NCBI GenBank assembly: GCA_028641055.1
Contig: CM054062.1
Span: 140,720,682-140,784,681, forward strand
Length of the DNA: 64,000 nt
Direction: 5' to 3'
Source of the DNA: Alopecurus myosuroides
Lineage: Eukaryota; Streptophyta; Magnoliopsida; Poales; Poaceae
Within the stretch, counting starts at the first letter, position 1; each line of letters begins with the position of its first letter. The position numbers were made by a program, and so were the translations under genes. The notes beneath the pieces are model-generated. The model saw only the letters and a program-made list of their open reading frames with translations. It was not told where the DNA came from and searched no databases. This document shows, in pieces, positions 45,297 through 55,137 of the stretch.

Positions 45297-48200
45297 GAAG
45301 GCGAGCTCATCAAGTTCCTCCGTGAGAACTGGGATATTTTTGCCTGGTGTCCAGCTGACATGCCAGGCGTACCCAGGGAACTTGCTGAGCACCAACTCAA
45401 GGTTATTCCCGGATCAAAACCCGTCAAACAAGGTCTCCGTCGATTTGACGGAAGAAGACGGAAGGCTATTGGCAAGGAAATTATCCGGCTTTTAGCAGCG
45501 GATTTTATCAAGGAAGTAATCCATACTGATTGGTCCGCAAATCCGGTATTAGTGCCGAAGAAAGACACCACTGCTCTTAGAATGTGTATAGATTACACAG
45601 GACTGAACAAGCTGTGTCCGAAAGATAGGTTTGCGTTACCGCGAATCGATCAAATAATAGACGCCACTGCAGGCTCTGAGCTTTTATGCTTTTTGGATGC
45701 ATACTCCGGGTACCACCAAATACGCATGAAAAAGGAAGATCAAATTAAGACTTCTTTTATAACCCCGTATGGGACGTACTATTACGTAACCATGCCTTTT
45801 GGCCTGAAGAACGCAGGTGCAACCTACCAGCGTTGCATGCAACGCTGTTTGCATAGTCAAATTGGCAGAAACGTCCATGTTTACGTGGACGATATTGCTG
45901 TCGTAACCAAGGAAAAAGATACACTCCTTGAGGATTTGCGAGAAACCTTCGAAAACTTGCGCACTTACAAGATGAAGTTGAATCCATCTAAGTGCGTATT
46001 CGGGGTTCCCTCAGGAAAACTTCTGGGTTTCATCGTTTCTCACAGAGGAATAGAAGTTAACCCGGAAAAGATCAAGGCAATCTTGAATATCTCAAAGCCT
46101 AGATGTGTAAAAGATGTCCAAAGATTGACGGGTTCCGCTGCAGCCGCCAGCAGGTTTATTAGTCGGCTGGGGGATAAAGCCTTACCACTCTACAAACTAT
46201 TGAAGAAATCCGACAAGTTCGAATGGACAGAAGAAGCCGATGCAGCGTTGGCTCAGTTGAAGAAAACTTTGATGAACGCTCCCATCTTGGCATCTCCAAA
46301 AGATGAAGAACCCATGTTACTATACCTTACGGCTACAAATCGGGTTATTAGTGCGGTAATCGTTGTGGAACGGACAAAGGAAGAGCAAAGCATACCAGAT
46401 CAACATCCGGTATATTACATAAGCGAAGTTTTCTCCGAATCCAAACAAAGATACCCGCACTACCAGAAACTGGCATATGGCGTATTTTTTGCATCCAGAA
46501 AACTGCGCCATTACTTCCAAGGGCATTCCATAACAGTGGTATGCAAAGCGCCACTAGGGGATATTATAAACAATGCGGAGGCAACCGGCCGAGTAGCCAA
46601 ATGGGGCATCGAGTTGGCAGCCTTCGACATTAAGTACCAGCCAAGGACGGCAATAAAATCCCAAGTTTTGGCAGATTTCGTCGCCGACTGGACAGAGGCA
46701 ATGGAAAATACACCGATGCCAGAATCCGAGTACTGGATCATGCACTTTGACGGATCCAAGATGAAGGAAGGAGCTGGGGCCGGCGTAGTTCTAAAATCTC
46801 CCAAGGGAGACACAATGGAGTATGTATTACAAATACACTTCAACGCCAGTAATAATGTGGCAGAATACGAAGCTCTGCTTCATGGCTTGCATATCGCAAA
46901 AGAAATAGGGGTAAAACGCATCTTGTGCTATGGAGACTCGGATTTGGTACAGCATCAGCTCAACCAAACCTGGGACGCGAAAAGCCCTATAATGGCCGAA
47001 TATCGGAGGACGGTGGATGAGTTCGCCATCTGTTTCTTCGGGTTCGAAGTCCTTCACATAAAAAGGGAGGAAAACTGGAACGCGGATGCGTTAGCCCGCA
47101 TGGGATCAGAAAGAATAAAAACTTTACCACCAGGAGTGTTCGTCCAGCATTTGCATGAACCATCCATAAAGGGTGGAGACGTTGATTACCCTCTGGCATC
47201 TGAAACAATTGAGGTCATGCTCGTTAAACCGGATTGGACAATTCCATATTTAAACTTCTTAGTCAATCAGAAGTACCCGGAAGGAGCAGACGAAGTACTG
47301 CAAAGGCAAATACAGCGTCGGTGCAAAGGATACGTGGTGATCAATGACCACTTGTATAAACGCAGTACTTCCGGAATATTTCAACGGTGTATTTCACCAG
47401 AAGAAGGAAGAGAAATACTGGAAGAAATCCATGCCGGCGATTGCGGACATCATGCTCAATCAAAAAGCATAGTCAAAAAAGCATTCCGGGCGGGGTTTTT
47501 CTGGCTAACAGCCAAGGCAGACGCCGAGCGCATAGTGAATACGTGCGAAGGATGTCAATATTACGCCAAGCAGACCAATTTGCCGGCCCAAGCACTTAAA
47601 ACTATCCCTATCACATGGCCATTTGCGGTCTGGGGGCTAGATATGATGGGACCGTTCAAAACTGCAAGAGGTGGACTTACGCATCTACTCGTAGCAGTAG
47701 ATAAGTACACAAAATGGGTGGAGGCTAAACCCATCAAAAAGCTGGATGGCGCAACTGCCAGAAATTTCATTATTGATTTAGTAATGAGGTATGGCGTCCC
47801 ACACAGCATAATAACTGATAACGGGACAAATTTCTCCATTGGAGAGTTGGCAAAATACTGCCAACAAACGGGAATCCGCTTAGATCTTGCATCTGTGGCG
47901 CACCCGCAATCTAATGGACAGGTTGAAAGAATGAACAGTTCAATCCTGCAAGGAATACGCCCAAGACTCGAAACTCCTCTCCATAGAGCAGCTGGAGCGT
48001 GGGTAGAAGAGCTACCTTCCGTGTTGTGGAGTATTCGAACGACGCCAAATAGGCCAACCGAGCAAACCCCGTTTTTCCTGGTTTATGGTGCGGAAGCTAT
48101 TCTTCCAACGGACATGATCCATGATAGCCCGAGAGTGCAGAATTTTGACGACTCGGACGCCGAGGAAGCACGACAAGACGTTGTCGATCTCCTAGAAGAG

Positions 48201-48530
48201 GAACGAGAACTTGTGCTTCAAAGATCCGCCATCTACCAGCAAGGTTTACGACGTTATCACAGTCGGAAAATCAGACATCGTTCTTTTAAAGAAGGTGACT
48301 TAGTGCTGAGGTTGGTGCAGCAAAGGAAGCACAAATTGGCCCCTGTATGGGAAGGACCATTTGTCATCAGTAAAGCCATGAAGAATGGATCATACTATCT
48401 TGTCGACATTCGAGATACGGAAGACGATCCCGAGAAGCCGAATCGCAAAAGAAAGAGAAAAATAGATGATGAACTAGGAGAGACAAAGAGGCCTTGGAGT
48501 ATCCAGCAATTACATCCCTTCTATACTTAG
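45297..48530 (+). CDS. pol: Gypsy-2 pol (reverse transcriptase, RNase H, integrase)
   Basis: The frame is open from the UAG; the first in-frame ATG is at 45360. Reverse transcriptase: DYTGLNKLCPKDRFALPRID, FGLKNAGATYQRCM, YVDDIAVV (45880-45905). RNase H: MHFDGSKMKEGAGAGVV, AEYEALLHGL, CYGDSD. Integrase: HH...C-x2-C zinc finger, WGLDMMGPF, DNGTNF (about 47817), GQVERMN (about 47920). The C-terminal end is basic (NRKRKRKIDD) with no chromodomain. Length is 1056 aa from the ATG with no internal stop. This is the intact pol of the two Gypsy elements, though the gag of the same copy is frameshifted. Confidence 0.93.
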   Translation, partial: EGELIKFLRENWDIFAWCPADMPGVPRELAEHQLKVIPGSKPVKQGLRRFDGRRRKAIGKEIIRLLAADFIKEVIHTDWSANPVLVPKKDTTALRMCIDYTGLNKLCPKDRFALPRIDQIIDATAGSELLCFLDAYSGYHQIRMKKEDQIKTSFITPYGTYYYVTMPFGLKNAGATYQRCMQRCLHSQIGRNVHVYVDDIAVVTKEKDTLLEDLRETFENLRTYKMKLNPSKCVFGVPSGKLLGFIVSHRGIEVNPEKIKAILNISKPRCVKDVQRLTGSAAAASRFISRLGDKALPLYKLLKKSDKFEWTEEADAALAQLKKTLMNAPILASPKDEEPMLLYLTATNRVISAVIVVERTKEEQSIPDQHPVYYISEVFSESKQRYPHYQKLAYGVFFASRKLRHYFQGHSITVVCKAPLGDIINNAEATGRVAKWGIELAAFDIKYQPRTAIKSQVLADFVADWTEAMENTPMPESEYWIMHFDGSKMKEGAGAGVVLKSPKGDTMEYVLQIHFNASNNVAEYEALLHGLHIAKEIGVKRILCYGDSDLVQHQLNQTWDAKSPIMAEYRRTVDEFAICFFGFEVLHIKREENWNADALARMGSERIKTLPPGVFVQHLHEPSIKGGDVDYPLASETIEVMLVKPDWTIPYLNFLVNQKYPEGADEVLQRQIQRRCKGYVVINDHLYKRSTSGIFQRCISPEEGREILEEIHAGDCGHHAQSKSIVKKAFRAGFFWLTAKADAERIVNTCEGCQYYAKQTNLPAQALKTIPITWPFAVWGLDMMGPFKTARGGLTHLLVAVDKYTKWVEAKPIKKLDGATARNFIIDLVMRYGVPHSIITDNGTNFSIGELAKYCQQTGIRLDLASVAHPQSNGQVERMNSSILQGIRPRLETPLHRAAGAWVEELPSVLWSIRTTPNRPTEQTPFFLVYGAEAILPTDMIHDSPRVQNFDDSDAEEARQDVVDLLEEERELVLQRSAIYQQGLRRYHSRKIRHRSFKEGDLVLRLVQQRKHKLAPVWEGPFVISKAMKNGSYYLVDIRDTEDDPEKPNRKRKRKIDDELGETKRPWSIQQLHPFYT

Positions 48531-49124
48531 TTCAATTTCTATGTAAACATCTTTGAGATCATGAAATAAAGTTGTTGGAATTCATATTCATTATAAGTAC
48601 AAAATATTTCCGCCTTATCTATTTCCCAATGATCTTACAAATACTCAATGTTGACCCGAATTGTGCCTGCGTGCTCGGTGTTTAAAAGCTGAATGATTCG
48701 GCCTGTTAAAGGTTAAAGGAAACTCGGATTGTGCCTGCGTGCCCAAGTTTCAGAGCAGTTCCTTGTTTTCTCTAAGTTTTATCTGATTGTGTATGTGTTG
48801 GGTTACTGAAACTAGTCAGTAAAAATGCTTTTAGCATAATCCATGTTTCTGAGTTTTAAAAACTGTTTGGTTCGTCCCCAGTTACTCGACATGACGATAC
48901 ATATTGCTAATTGAGCCATTTTTAAACACTAGAGCAGTTAAAACACAGATGCCAGATTACTTAGAAGATAAAGGAACAGTCAAACCCGGAAAAACTTTGC
49001 AAGAAGCTTGAAATTGCAAAAGGCGGAGTTCTTGTTTCGACAAATGACATAGAAGCATTACAATATGAATTACATTGTAAAAAAGCTCCTATACACATCC
49101 ATCATTCGGGTTAAGTGTATTCCC
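48531..49124. other. convergent gap between Gypsy-2 pol and the antisense gene
   Basis: AT-rich with no coding frame. A short direct repeat (AATTGTGCCTGCGTGCTCGG and ATTGTGCCTGCGTGCCCAAG) occurs at about 48660 and 48728. Confidence 0.5.
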
Positions 49125-51136
49125 TCAAGCATCCGAGTCTTCATCGCTGCTATCATTCTCGGGGGCTGCGGGCACTTCTTCTTCCGGATAAGTAATGGAA
49201 ATATTAACCATAGAGGCAATCTTGGAAGCATGCCCTTTAACTTCGTCAAAAATTGCATTGCATTGCGCTTCTGTATATCCTTGAGGGACACCGGATGCTA
49301 CGCGCCAAGATCTAGCATTAGGGTAATGTAGACGCATAAGGCCAAGTGCCATGCGTGCACCACCTCGTGCGGCAGAGCGAAGGATAGATTCTCTCGACTC
49401 TGCTACCTCTGTGATGGCACCCGGAAGCCGGTAAACTTCCGAAAATTGTACAGTGCTTGTGGGAAGGAATTTACTAATCAGCTGCATTCCTGCATTCCTG
49501 ATTGAATTCCACACTTCCCCAAAGGCCCGGATCTTTTCAGTCCGAGAAATTCCTGGAAAATTTCCTGCTTTTTTGACAAAAGCAAAGGTTACATGAAAAA
49601 ACATAATATATAAGACAGGAAGATATTGGTAAAAAGAAATTAACTTACCAAGAACCTTGTCAATTTCGTCGCTTTCTTTCATGCGCGGGAGTAGCATACT
49701 TTCCAAATCATTGATATCAGATTTATCTTCCGCTGCTTGTAAAGAAGCCTTGGATTGAGCAATCCCAAGGGCCAGATTACTGGCTTCCAGGTCTTCTTGA
49801 ACTTTCAGAAGTTCCTTTCGGAGATTCGAGTTTTCCTCACGAAGCCGAGAAACATGGACATTATTTTCTGCTAATTTGTTGGCTTTGTTTAAAGCAGCTG
49901 GAGGGCAATAATCAATTTGAGTTTACAAAACAATTCAGCAAGCATTCTCCAGAGAAAACAAATGGTACAAAACAAAATACCGGTGGCTTTTGATAGTTGC
50001 CGTTGAGTTGACGCTAGTTCGTTGCTTTTCGTCTCAATAACAGATTGAAGGGTTTTTACTTCTTTGCTCTTGAGACTAAGCTTCTTCAAAACTTCTAAGT
50101 TTATGGCGTCTGCGGAATGCTATAACATGGAAATGAAAGCCAGATGCTTAAGTTTGAACAGGCATTTGAAGAAACATTAAGAAGAATTCATATTTCAACT
50201 TAATGCTTGGGGGCTAGAAGTATTACCTGGCTCATTTCCCGCAAGTCGGTCAAAACCTCGTGGAATTCTTTGGCATATTCCGCAAAGAGAATTCCAACGT
50301 GATGAAGGCCATCGTGTATAACTTGACGAGGTGAAAAAGCAATGTCATTGCGAATAACTAACCCATTTTGTGGCCAAGGGCGAATTAGAGGCGCAGGAGC
50401 AAAGAATTTCTTTGCTTCTGGACGAATATATCCGAGTTCGTCGAATGGTTCTTCTTTTATCCGGGTATCGTCCAGAATGGGAATAGATTCCTCTTTAATA
50501 GCTGATTGCCTTTTGCGCTTTCGATTGTTGAGAAACTCGGCATGCAATTTGTTGAGCTCAGCATCGGAAGCAAGATCATTTTCTCCCAGTTCATCAAACT
50601 AGGAAGGAGTTAATAGTATGTTAAAAAGCAGAGAGAGGAGATAATCTGAGGAAAAACTCGGAAACAAGGAAAGATAAATACCTTAGGGACCGGGTTTTCC
50701 ACGTGATAGATCGCCAGATTTTCCTCAACCTGACTACTGGCGGCAACCAGTTGGTGAAGTCGTCCTATAAAATCCTTTTTGGTAAAGGCCTTATCTGTTC
50801 CTCTCATGCTATCTTCTGGCCCTTGGTATTCACAAAGGAGTCGGGAACGAAAAGAGAGAGGTTGGATGCGGCGTCCGAACCAGCACATAACGGTATCCTT
50901 CCCAATCAAAGGAGGTTGAGAGGAAGAAAGTTTGGCGATGCGCCGCTTTATCTTCATCAGGTTTTCTGGCAAATTTTCTACTGCTGTGGTTGTCCAACTC
51001 TCGCGAGGAATAGCAGCAGAGTTAACAAAGGGAGGAAACCCGGTTGTCTTGCCTGGGAATGGAATATCCTGATGATAAAAGAAAGAGCCTAGCCAAGATT
51101 GGTCTGGTTCCGGCATTTCTATTTTTGGATACCATT
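49125..51136 (-). CDS. antisense gene of Gypsy-2, rest of exon 1 to exon 5
   Basis: This continues from 63869-63191 across the Copia-B insertion. Inferred pieces on the minus strand: exon 1 remainder 51136-50682, exon 2 50598-50227, exon 3 50119-49981, exon 4 49897-49649, exon 5 49564-49125 (stop). GT-AG ends and phases agree throughout. Exon 1 encodes the second half of the Transposase_28-like domain (SWLGSFFYHQ; VMCWFGRRIQPLSFR). Exon 2 has a lysine/arginine cluster (NNRKRKRQ). Exons 3-4 form a coiled coil (KSKEVKTLQSVIETKSNELA). Exon 5 ends with an acidic DSSDEDSDA tail. The order of domain, basic cluster, coiled coil and acidic tail matches the Gypsy-1 antisense gene, but with five exons instead of eight. 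Function unknown. Confidence 0.7.
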
Positions 51137-52562
51137 TGAAAGTGCATTTCGTTTTCCCAGTGTTTTGTGTGTTAGTTAACAATACTAAGTACATTATTTA
51201 TCAAGGTGTTTAGTGTGCAGGTGTTATACTTAACATCGGCATCGAGCACTGAAAAGTCGGTGAAGTTTGGCCTGAGGTTTTTGGGACAGAACTCAACCGG
51301 ATTATTCGGACCGGATTATTCATCCTGGACCGGATATTCCGGTTGTTGAGAAAGGAGCTCAAGAATGGCTAAGGACTGAGGATCTTGCATACTGGAACCA
51401 ACCGGATTATTCGGACCGGATATTTCATCCTGGACCGGATATTCCGGTTACTGCGAAAAATTGCTAAGGACTGAAGTTTTGAGCTACTGGAGTCAACCGG
51501 ATTATTTGGACCGGATTATTCATTCCGGACCGGATATTCCGGTTGCTGCGAAAAACTGCTAAGGACTGGAAGTTTTGAGCTACTGGAGTCAACCGGATTA
51601 TTTGTACCGGATATTTCATATATATACCGGATATTCCGGTTGCAGTTGAGGAAGTGGAAAAATGGCTAAGGACTAGAAGATTTGCGTACTGGCATCTACC
51701 GGATTATTTGTACCGGATTATTTCAAATCAACCGGATAATCCGGTCCAGCACTGCAGTTCAGCGCGGAGCAAGCTTACCGGATATTCCGGTCCAAACTTG
51801 AACCGGATATTCCGGTACCTTTTTTCCTGCACAACGACTAGTTGTGAGGAGGGACTATAAATAGCCCTCCTCCTCTTCCTCAAGATCCAGTTCTTCCTCT
51901 TAGCATTGATGAGCATTTAAGAACTCACCAAATTCCTCATAACTCCCAATCCCTCCACCCAATCTTGAAGATCTTTGGAGGATTGAAGGAGAAGGCCCCG
52001 ATCTACATCTTCACCAACCCGTTCTTCATTTCCCCCTCTCTAGCTCGAGGGATCTTGCCTAGGGTTTCCTCTTGTGGAGAACCTAGGCATCTTGTTTCTA
52101 GTTGGTGATACAAGAGTTGTTGGGAGCCCCCAATTAAGTTGTGGGTGTGTGCCCCAAGGTGCTTGTAAAGGATTTGATCCCCGCCTCAAAGGGGTTCTAT
52201 AGTGGAAGGTGAACTAGGCCTTTGTGGCGAAGTTCATCGGAGAATAGGGTGAAGCCTTAGTGGCATTGAGTAGGCCTTTGTGGCGAGCTCACACCCCTCC
52301 AACGAGACGTACTCCCCTAAAAAGGAGGAACTCGGAAATACATCGTGTCTCCGTGTGCTTCCATCGGTTACCTCGTTCCTCCCTCTCTTTACTTACTTGT
52401 ACTTGTTGCATTGATTACTTGTCTTGTCATATAGGTAAATTCTTCACTAGTTGCACTATCTAGAGAATTTACCTTTCTTGTCAAGCCTAAATTTGAGAAA
52501 AATTAAAATTTGCCGTAGCACCTATTCACCCCCCCCCTCTAGGTGCCCATACTATACTTTCA
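51137..52562 (+). repeat. Copia-B 5' LTR
   Basis: TGAAAG...CTTTCA. U3 holds about five tandem units of roughly 100 bp with paired CCGGATTATT and CCGGATATTCCGG motifs. The GGATATTC core lies at 51332, 51437, 51532, 51629, 51780 and 51805. The TATA box TATAAATA is at 51856-51863, directly downstream of the repeats. Confidence 0.97.
51297..51815 (+). promoter_or_regulatory. palindrome-bearing U3 repeat array of Copia-B
   Basis: Six ACCGGATATTCCGGT-like near-palindromes and about eight CCGGATTATT or CCGGATAATCCGG variants, ending 44 bp before the TATA box: an enhancer-like position. The core GGATATTC fits GNATATNC, the site bound by PHR1-type GARP transcription factors. Confidence 0.6.
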
Positions 52563-52564
52563 AT

Positions 52565-52577
52565 TGGTATCAGAGCC
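52565..52577 (+). promoter_or_regulatory. Copia-B primer-binding site (tRNA-iMet type)
   Basis: TGGTATCAGAGCC, two bases after the LTR end. Confidence 0.93.
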
Positions 52578-52617
52578 TCGGCTCTTCTATCGGGCTTAAC
52601 CGCCTAAGAGTTTAAGT

Positions 52618-55137
52618 ATGGGTGATGAGGATGACGCTCCGTCCGAAGTAAATGTGTCCATGAATGATCTCAATGCTTTGAGAGAATCATTGACCTCATC
52701 CATAGACACTAAATTTGAGGAGTTGCGTCTACTCATGACAACACTCCTCAAAACCAAGGAACCGGAGGTGGTCGACTCATCCCCTCCGGAAACGGAGGGT
52801 GCCAAGATTGGGGTTGATGGTGAACTACCTAAAACTGCTTCCGCCGAACAATCCTCTAAGAAGGGTGCGAGTGGAAAGGAAGGATATAATGCCGTAGAAG
52901 GCTCATATTCTCCCGATCCTCCCATCCCTTTTCCTCATATAATTCCTAGGGGAGATCCACCTAAAATTGATGCATATTCTTTTCGTGAATGGCAATACTA
53001 CATGGAGACTCACTTGAACTCTTCTTGTATAGATCTTTGGAGAATCACTCGTGATGGATACAAGCCATATGACCCCAAAAATCTCACAAGAAGAGAGGTT
53101 GTAGATTGCCAACTCAATTACACCGCTTTGTCCATCCTTCATCAAGCCGTGGGCCCCAATCACATGCCACATCTTCAACACTTCTCCACCGCCAAAGAGA
53201 CATGGGATGCCCTTGTCGTCATGTTTGTTGGGAATGAAAGCATGCAAAGAAATCGCTATGACACCTTGACCAATGAGGCCGAAGGATTCTTCATGCGTGA
53301 TGGAGAAGATCACGTTGACATGTATCGGAGGCTCAAGTCTCTTGCCACCGCCTTCTCTAATGCGGGTGCAACACATATTGATGATGCTTGGATCAAGAGG
53401 AAGTTCATAATTGCCGTGATGCCTTTCGAGGGCACGGATATGAAGAGCATTCAAGGGAGACATGATTTCTCCACCATGACCTCTACCCAAGTCATGCAAG
53501 AGTTGAGCTCCTACAAAGTGCAAACCAAGAATGCTCTTGACAACCGGGCTAGGGCCATTGGAATGCATCAAGGAGCTTCCGTTGCTTTGAAGGCCAAGGT
53601 GTTGACAAGAGAAGTTGAGAATGATGAAGATGGTGAAGAAGCATTGCCTCCATTGAAGGAACAAGAATATGATCCCGTTCTAAAGGATCTAATAGCTCTC
53701 ACCGTGCAAAAGTTTTGGAACAATCCCCCTAAAGGCAAGAAGTTTGTTGAGGAGAAGACCAAGTCTCGTTATGGTAATGATGGGGCTCAAAGAGTGAGAT
53801 CTTGCTTCAATTGCCAAGACAAGTACCACTTCATCGCGGAATGCCCATATGAGAATAGAGAAAACCATAGTGGCAAGCTCATCCGCAAGGACAAGTCCAA
53901 GGTTGAATACAAGAAACCTCATTTCAAGAAGAAACCTTTCAACAAGAAGACTCCTACCAAGTTTGTGCTCTTGACTCAAGAGGAGTATGATTCCGGGAGT
54001 GATGAAGAAGAAGAAACAACAAGTGAAGTAGCCGCTCTAGCTATTGCTTCCACTCCATCTTCGTCATCCCTCTTTGAATCTCCCAATGAAAATCTTCCTC
54101 AACGCGATGCCAAGTGCTTCATGGCTAAGGCCACGGAGGTATCATCTTCTCCCAACTCTAAGACCCCTAGTGAACTAGAACATATTGCTTGTCTTAGAGA
54201 GGAAGAGGAAAGAGCCTCCTTGGATCGTTTTATGTCTAACATGCAAGGGGAGACCAAGAAGTACTTTGAGCATCTCATGAGGCAATTGGGAGAGGCCCAA
54301 GAGGCCCTTGAGAAGAAAGGTGAGATTGAGAGAAGGGATGCGGATGAAATTGCATCTCTCTCAATGACTCTTGAAGAAGAGCATGATGGTAGAGTTTCTC
54401 TAGAGGATGAACTTGAGACTATTGAAACCACTCACAATGAACTTGTCTCTAAAATCATTAAGGAACGTGATCTTGCTATTGCTAAATATAAAAAGGCTAA
54501 AAAGGATAAAGTAGAGTTTGGGGTTGGTCATGGTAAACTAACCGAGGAGTTTGAAAAGCTAACCATTGCTCACAAAGCTTTGGAAAGCCAACACTCATCC
54601 CTCAAAGAGTTGCATGAACAACTTCAAACTCAACTTACTCAAGCTAACCATCCTAGCACTTCTACTTCTTCTTGTGATCATGCAAATGTTATTGAAGAAA
54701 ATGCTAGGTTGAAGGATGAACTTGCAAGGCTCAAGGGTAAAAGCACTCAAGTTGAAAAGGTGGTGCTTGCCACCCCACAAGTGGTTGCCTCAAGCACTAA
54801 TGCGGTCATTTCTAGACCACAAGTGAGTGCTCCAAGGCAACAAGTGGGCAAGCAAGGTCTTGGCTATGTGGCCAAGAAAAGGAACAAGAAGAAGAAGAAC
54901 AAGAAGAAGAACAAACATGGCGCTTCGGGTGGTATTGTCATGAGGGACAACACTACTCGTAGCTCCTCCGCGGGAACTAACAACCCACACCATTTCTTAT
55001 ATGTTGATTATTATGGTGTTGTGCAAGCAAAATATGTTGGTCCTATTGAGGGTTTTATTGACTACACTATATGGGTTCCAAAGACCCTTGTTGCTAACAT
55101 GAAGGGACCCAACTCGGGTCCTAACTCTAGTCAATGA
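52618..55137 (+). CDS. gag: Copia-B Gag (839 aa)
   Basis: ATG at 52618, 41 bases after the primer site. The capsid region (residues about 105-330) resembles the UBN2-type plant Copia Gag. The zinc knuckle is C-x2-C-x4-H-x4-C at residues about 397-410 ([14 protein letters not shown]). A long coiled coil (about 520-720) is followed by a basic [12 protein letters not shown] tract (about 760-775). At 839 residues it is much longer than the usual Copia Gag of 300-400 residues because of the coiled-coil extension. Its stop (55135-55137) lies within the start of the pol frame, which is offset by +1 and open from 55103. Gag assembles the virus-like particle and binds the genomic RNA. Confidence 0.93.
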   Translation: MGDEDDAPSEVNVSMNDLNALRESLTSSIDTKFEELRLLMTTLLKTKEPEVVDSSPPETEGAKIGVDGELPKTASAEQSSKKGASGKEGYNAVEGSYSPDPPIPFPHIIPRGDPPKIDAYSFREWQYYMETHLNSSCIDLWRITRDGYKPYDPKNLTRREVVDCQLNYTALSILHQAVGPNHMPHLQHFSTAKETWDALVVMFVGNESMQRNRYDTLTNEAEGFFMRDGEDHVDMYRRLKSLATAFSNAGATHIDDAWIKRKFIIAVMPFEGTDMKSIQGRHDFSTMTSTQVMQELSSYKVQTKNALDNRARAIGMHQGASVALKAKVLTREVENDEDGEEALPPLKEQEYDPVLKDLIALTVQKFWNNPPKGKKFVEEKTKSRYGNDGAQRVRSCFNCQDKYHFIAECPYENRENHSGKLIRKDKSKVEYKKPHFKKKPFNKKTPTKFVLLTQEEYDSGSDEEEETTSEVAALAIASTPSSSSLFESPNENLPQRDAKCFMAKATEVSSSPNSKTPSELEHIACLREEEERASLDRFMSNMQGETKKYFEHLMRQLGEAQEALEKKGEIERRDADEIASLSMTLEEEHDGRVSLEDELETIETTHNELVSKIIKERDLAIAKYKKAKKDKVEFGVGHGKLTEEFEKLTIAHKALESQHSSLKELHEQLQTQLTQANHPSTSTSSCDHANVIEENARLKDELARLKGKSTQVEKVVLATPQVVASSTNAVISRPQVSAPRQQVGKQGLGYVAKKRNKKKKNKKKNKHGASGGIVMRDNTTRSSSAGTNNPHHFLYVDYYGVVQAKYVGPIEGFIDYTIWVPKTLVANMKGPNSGPNSSQ

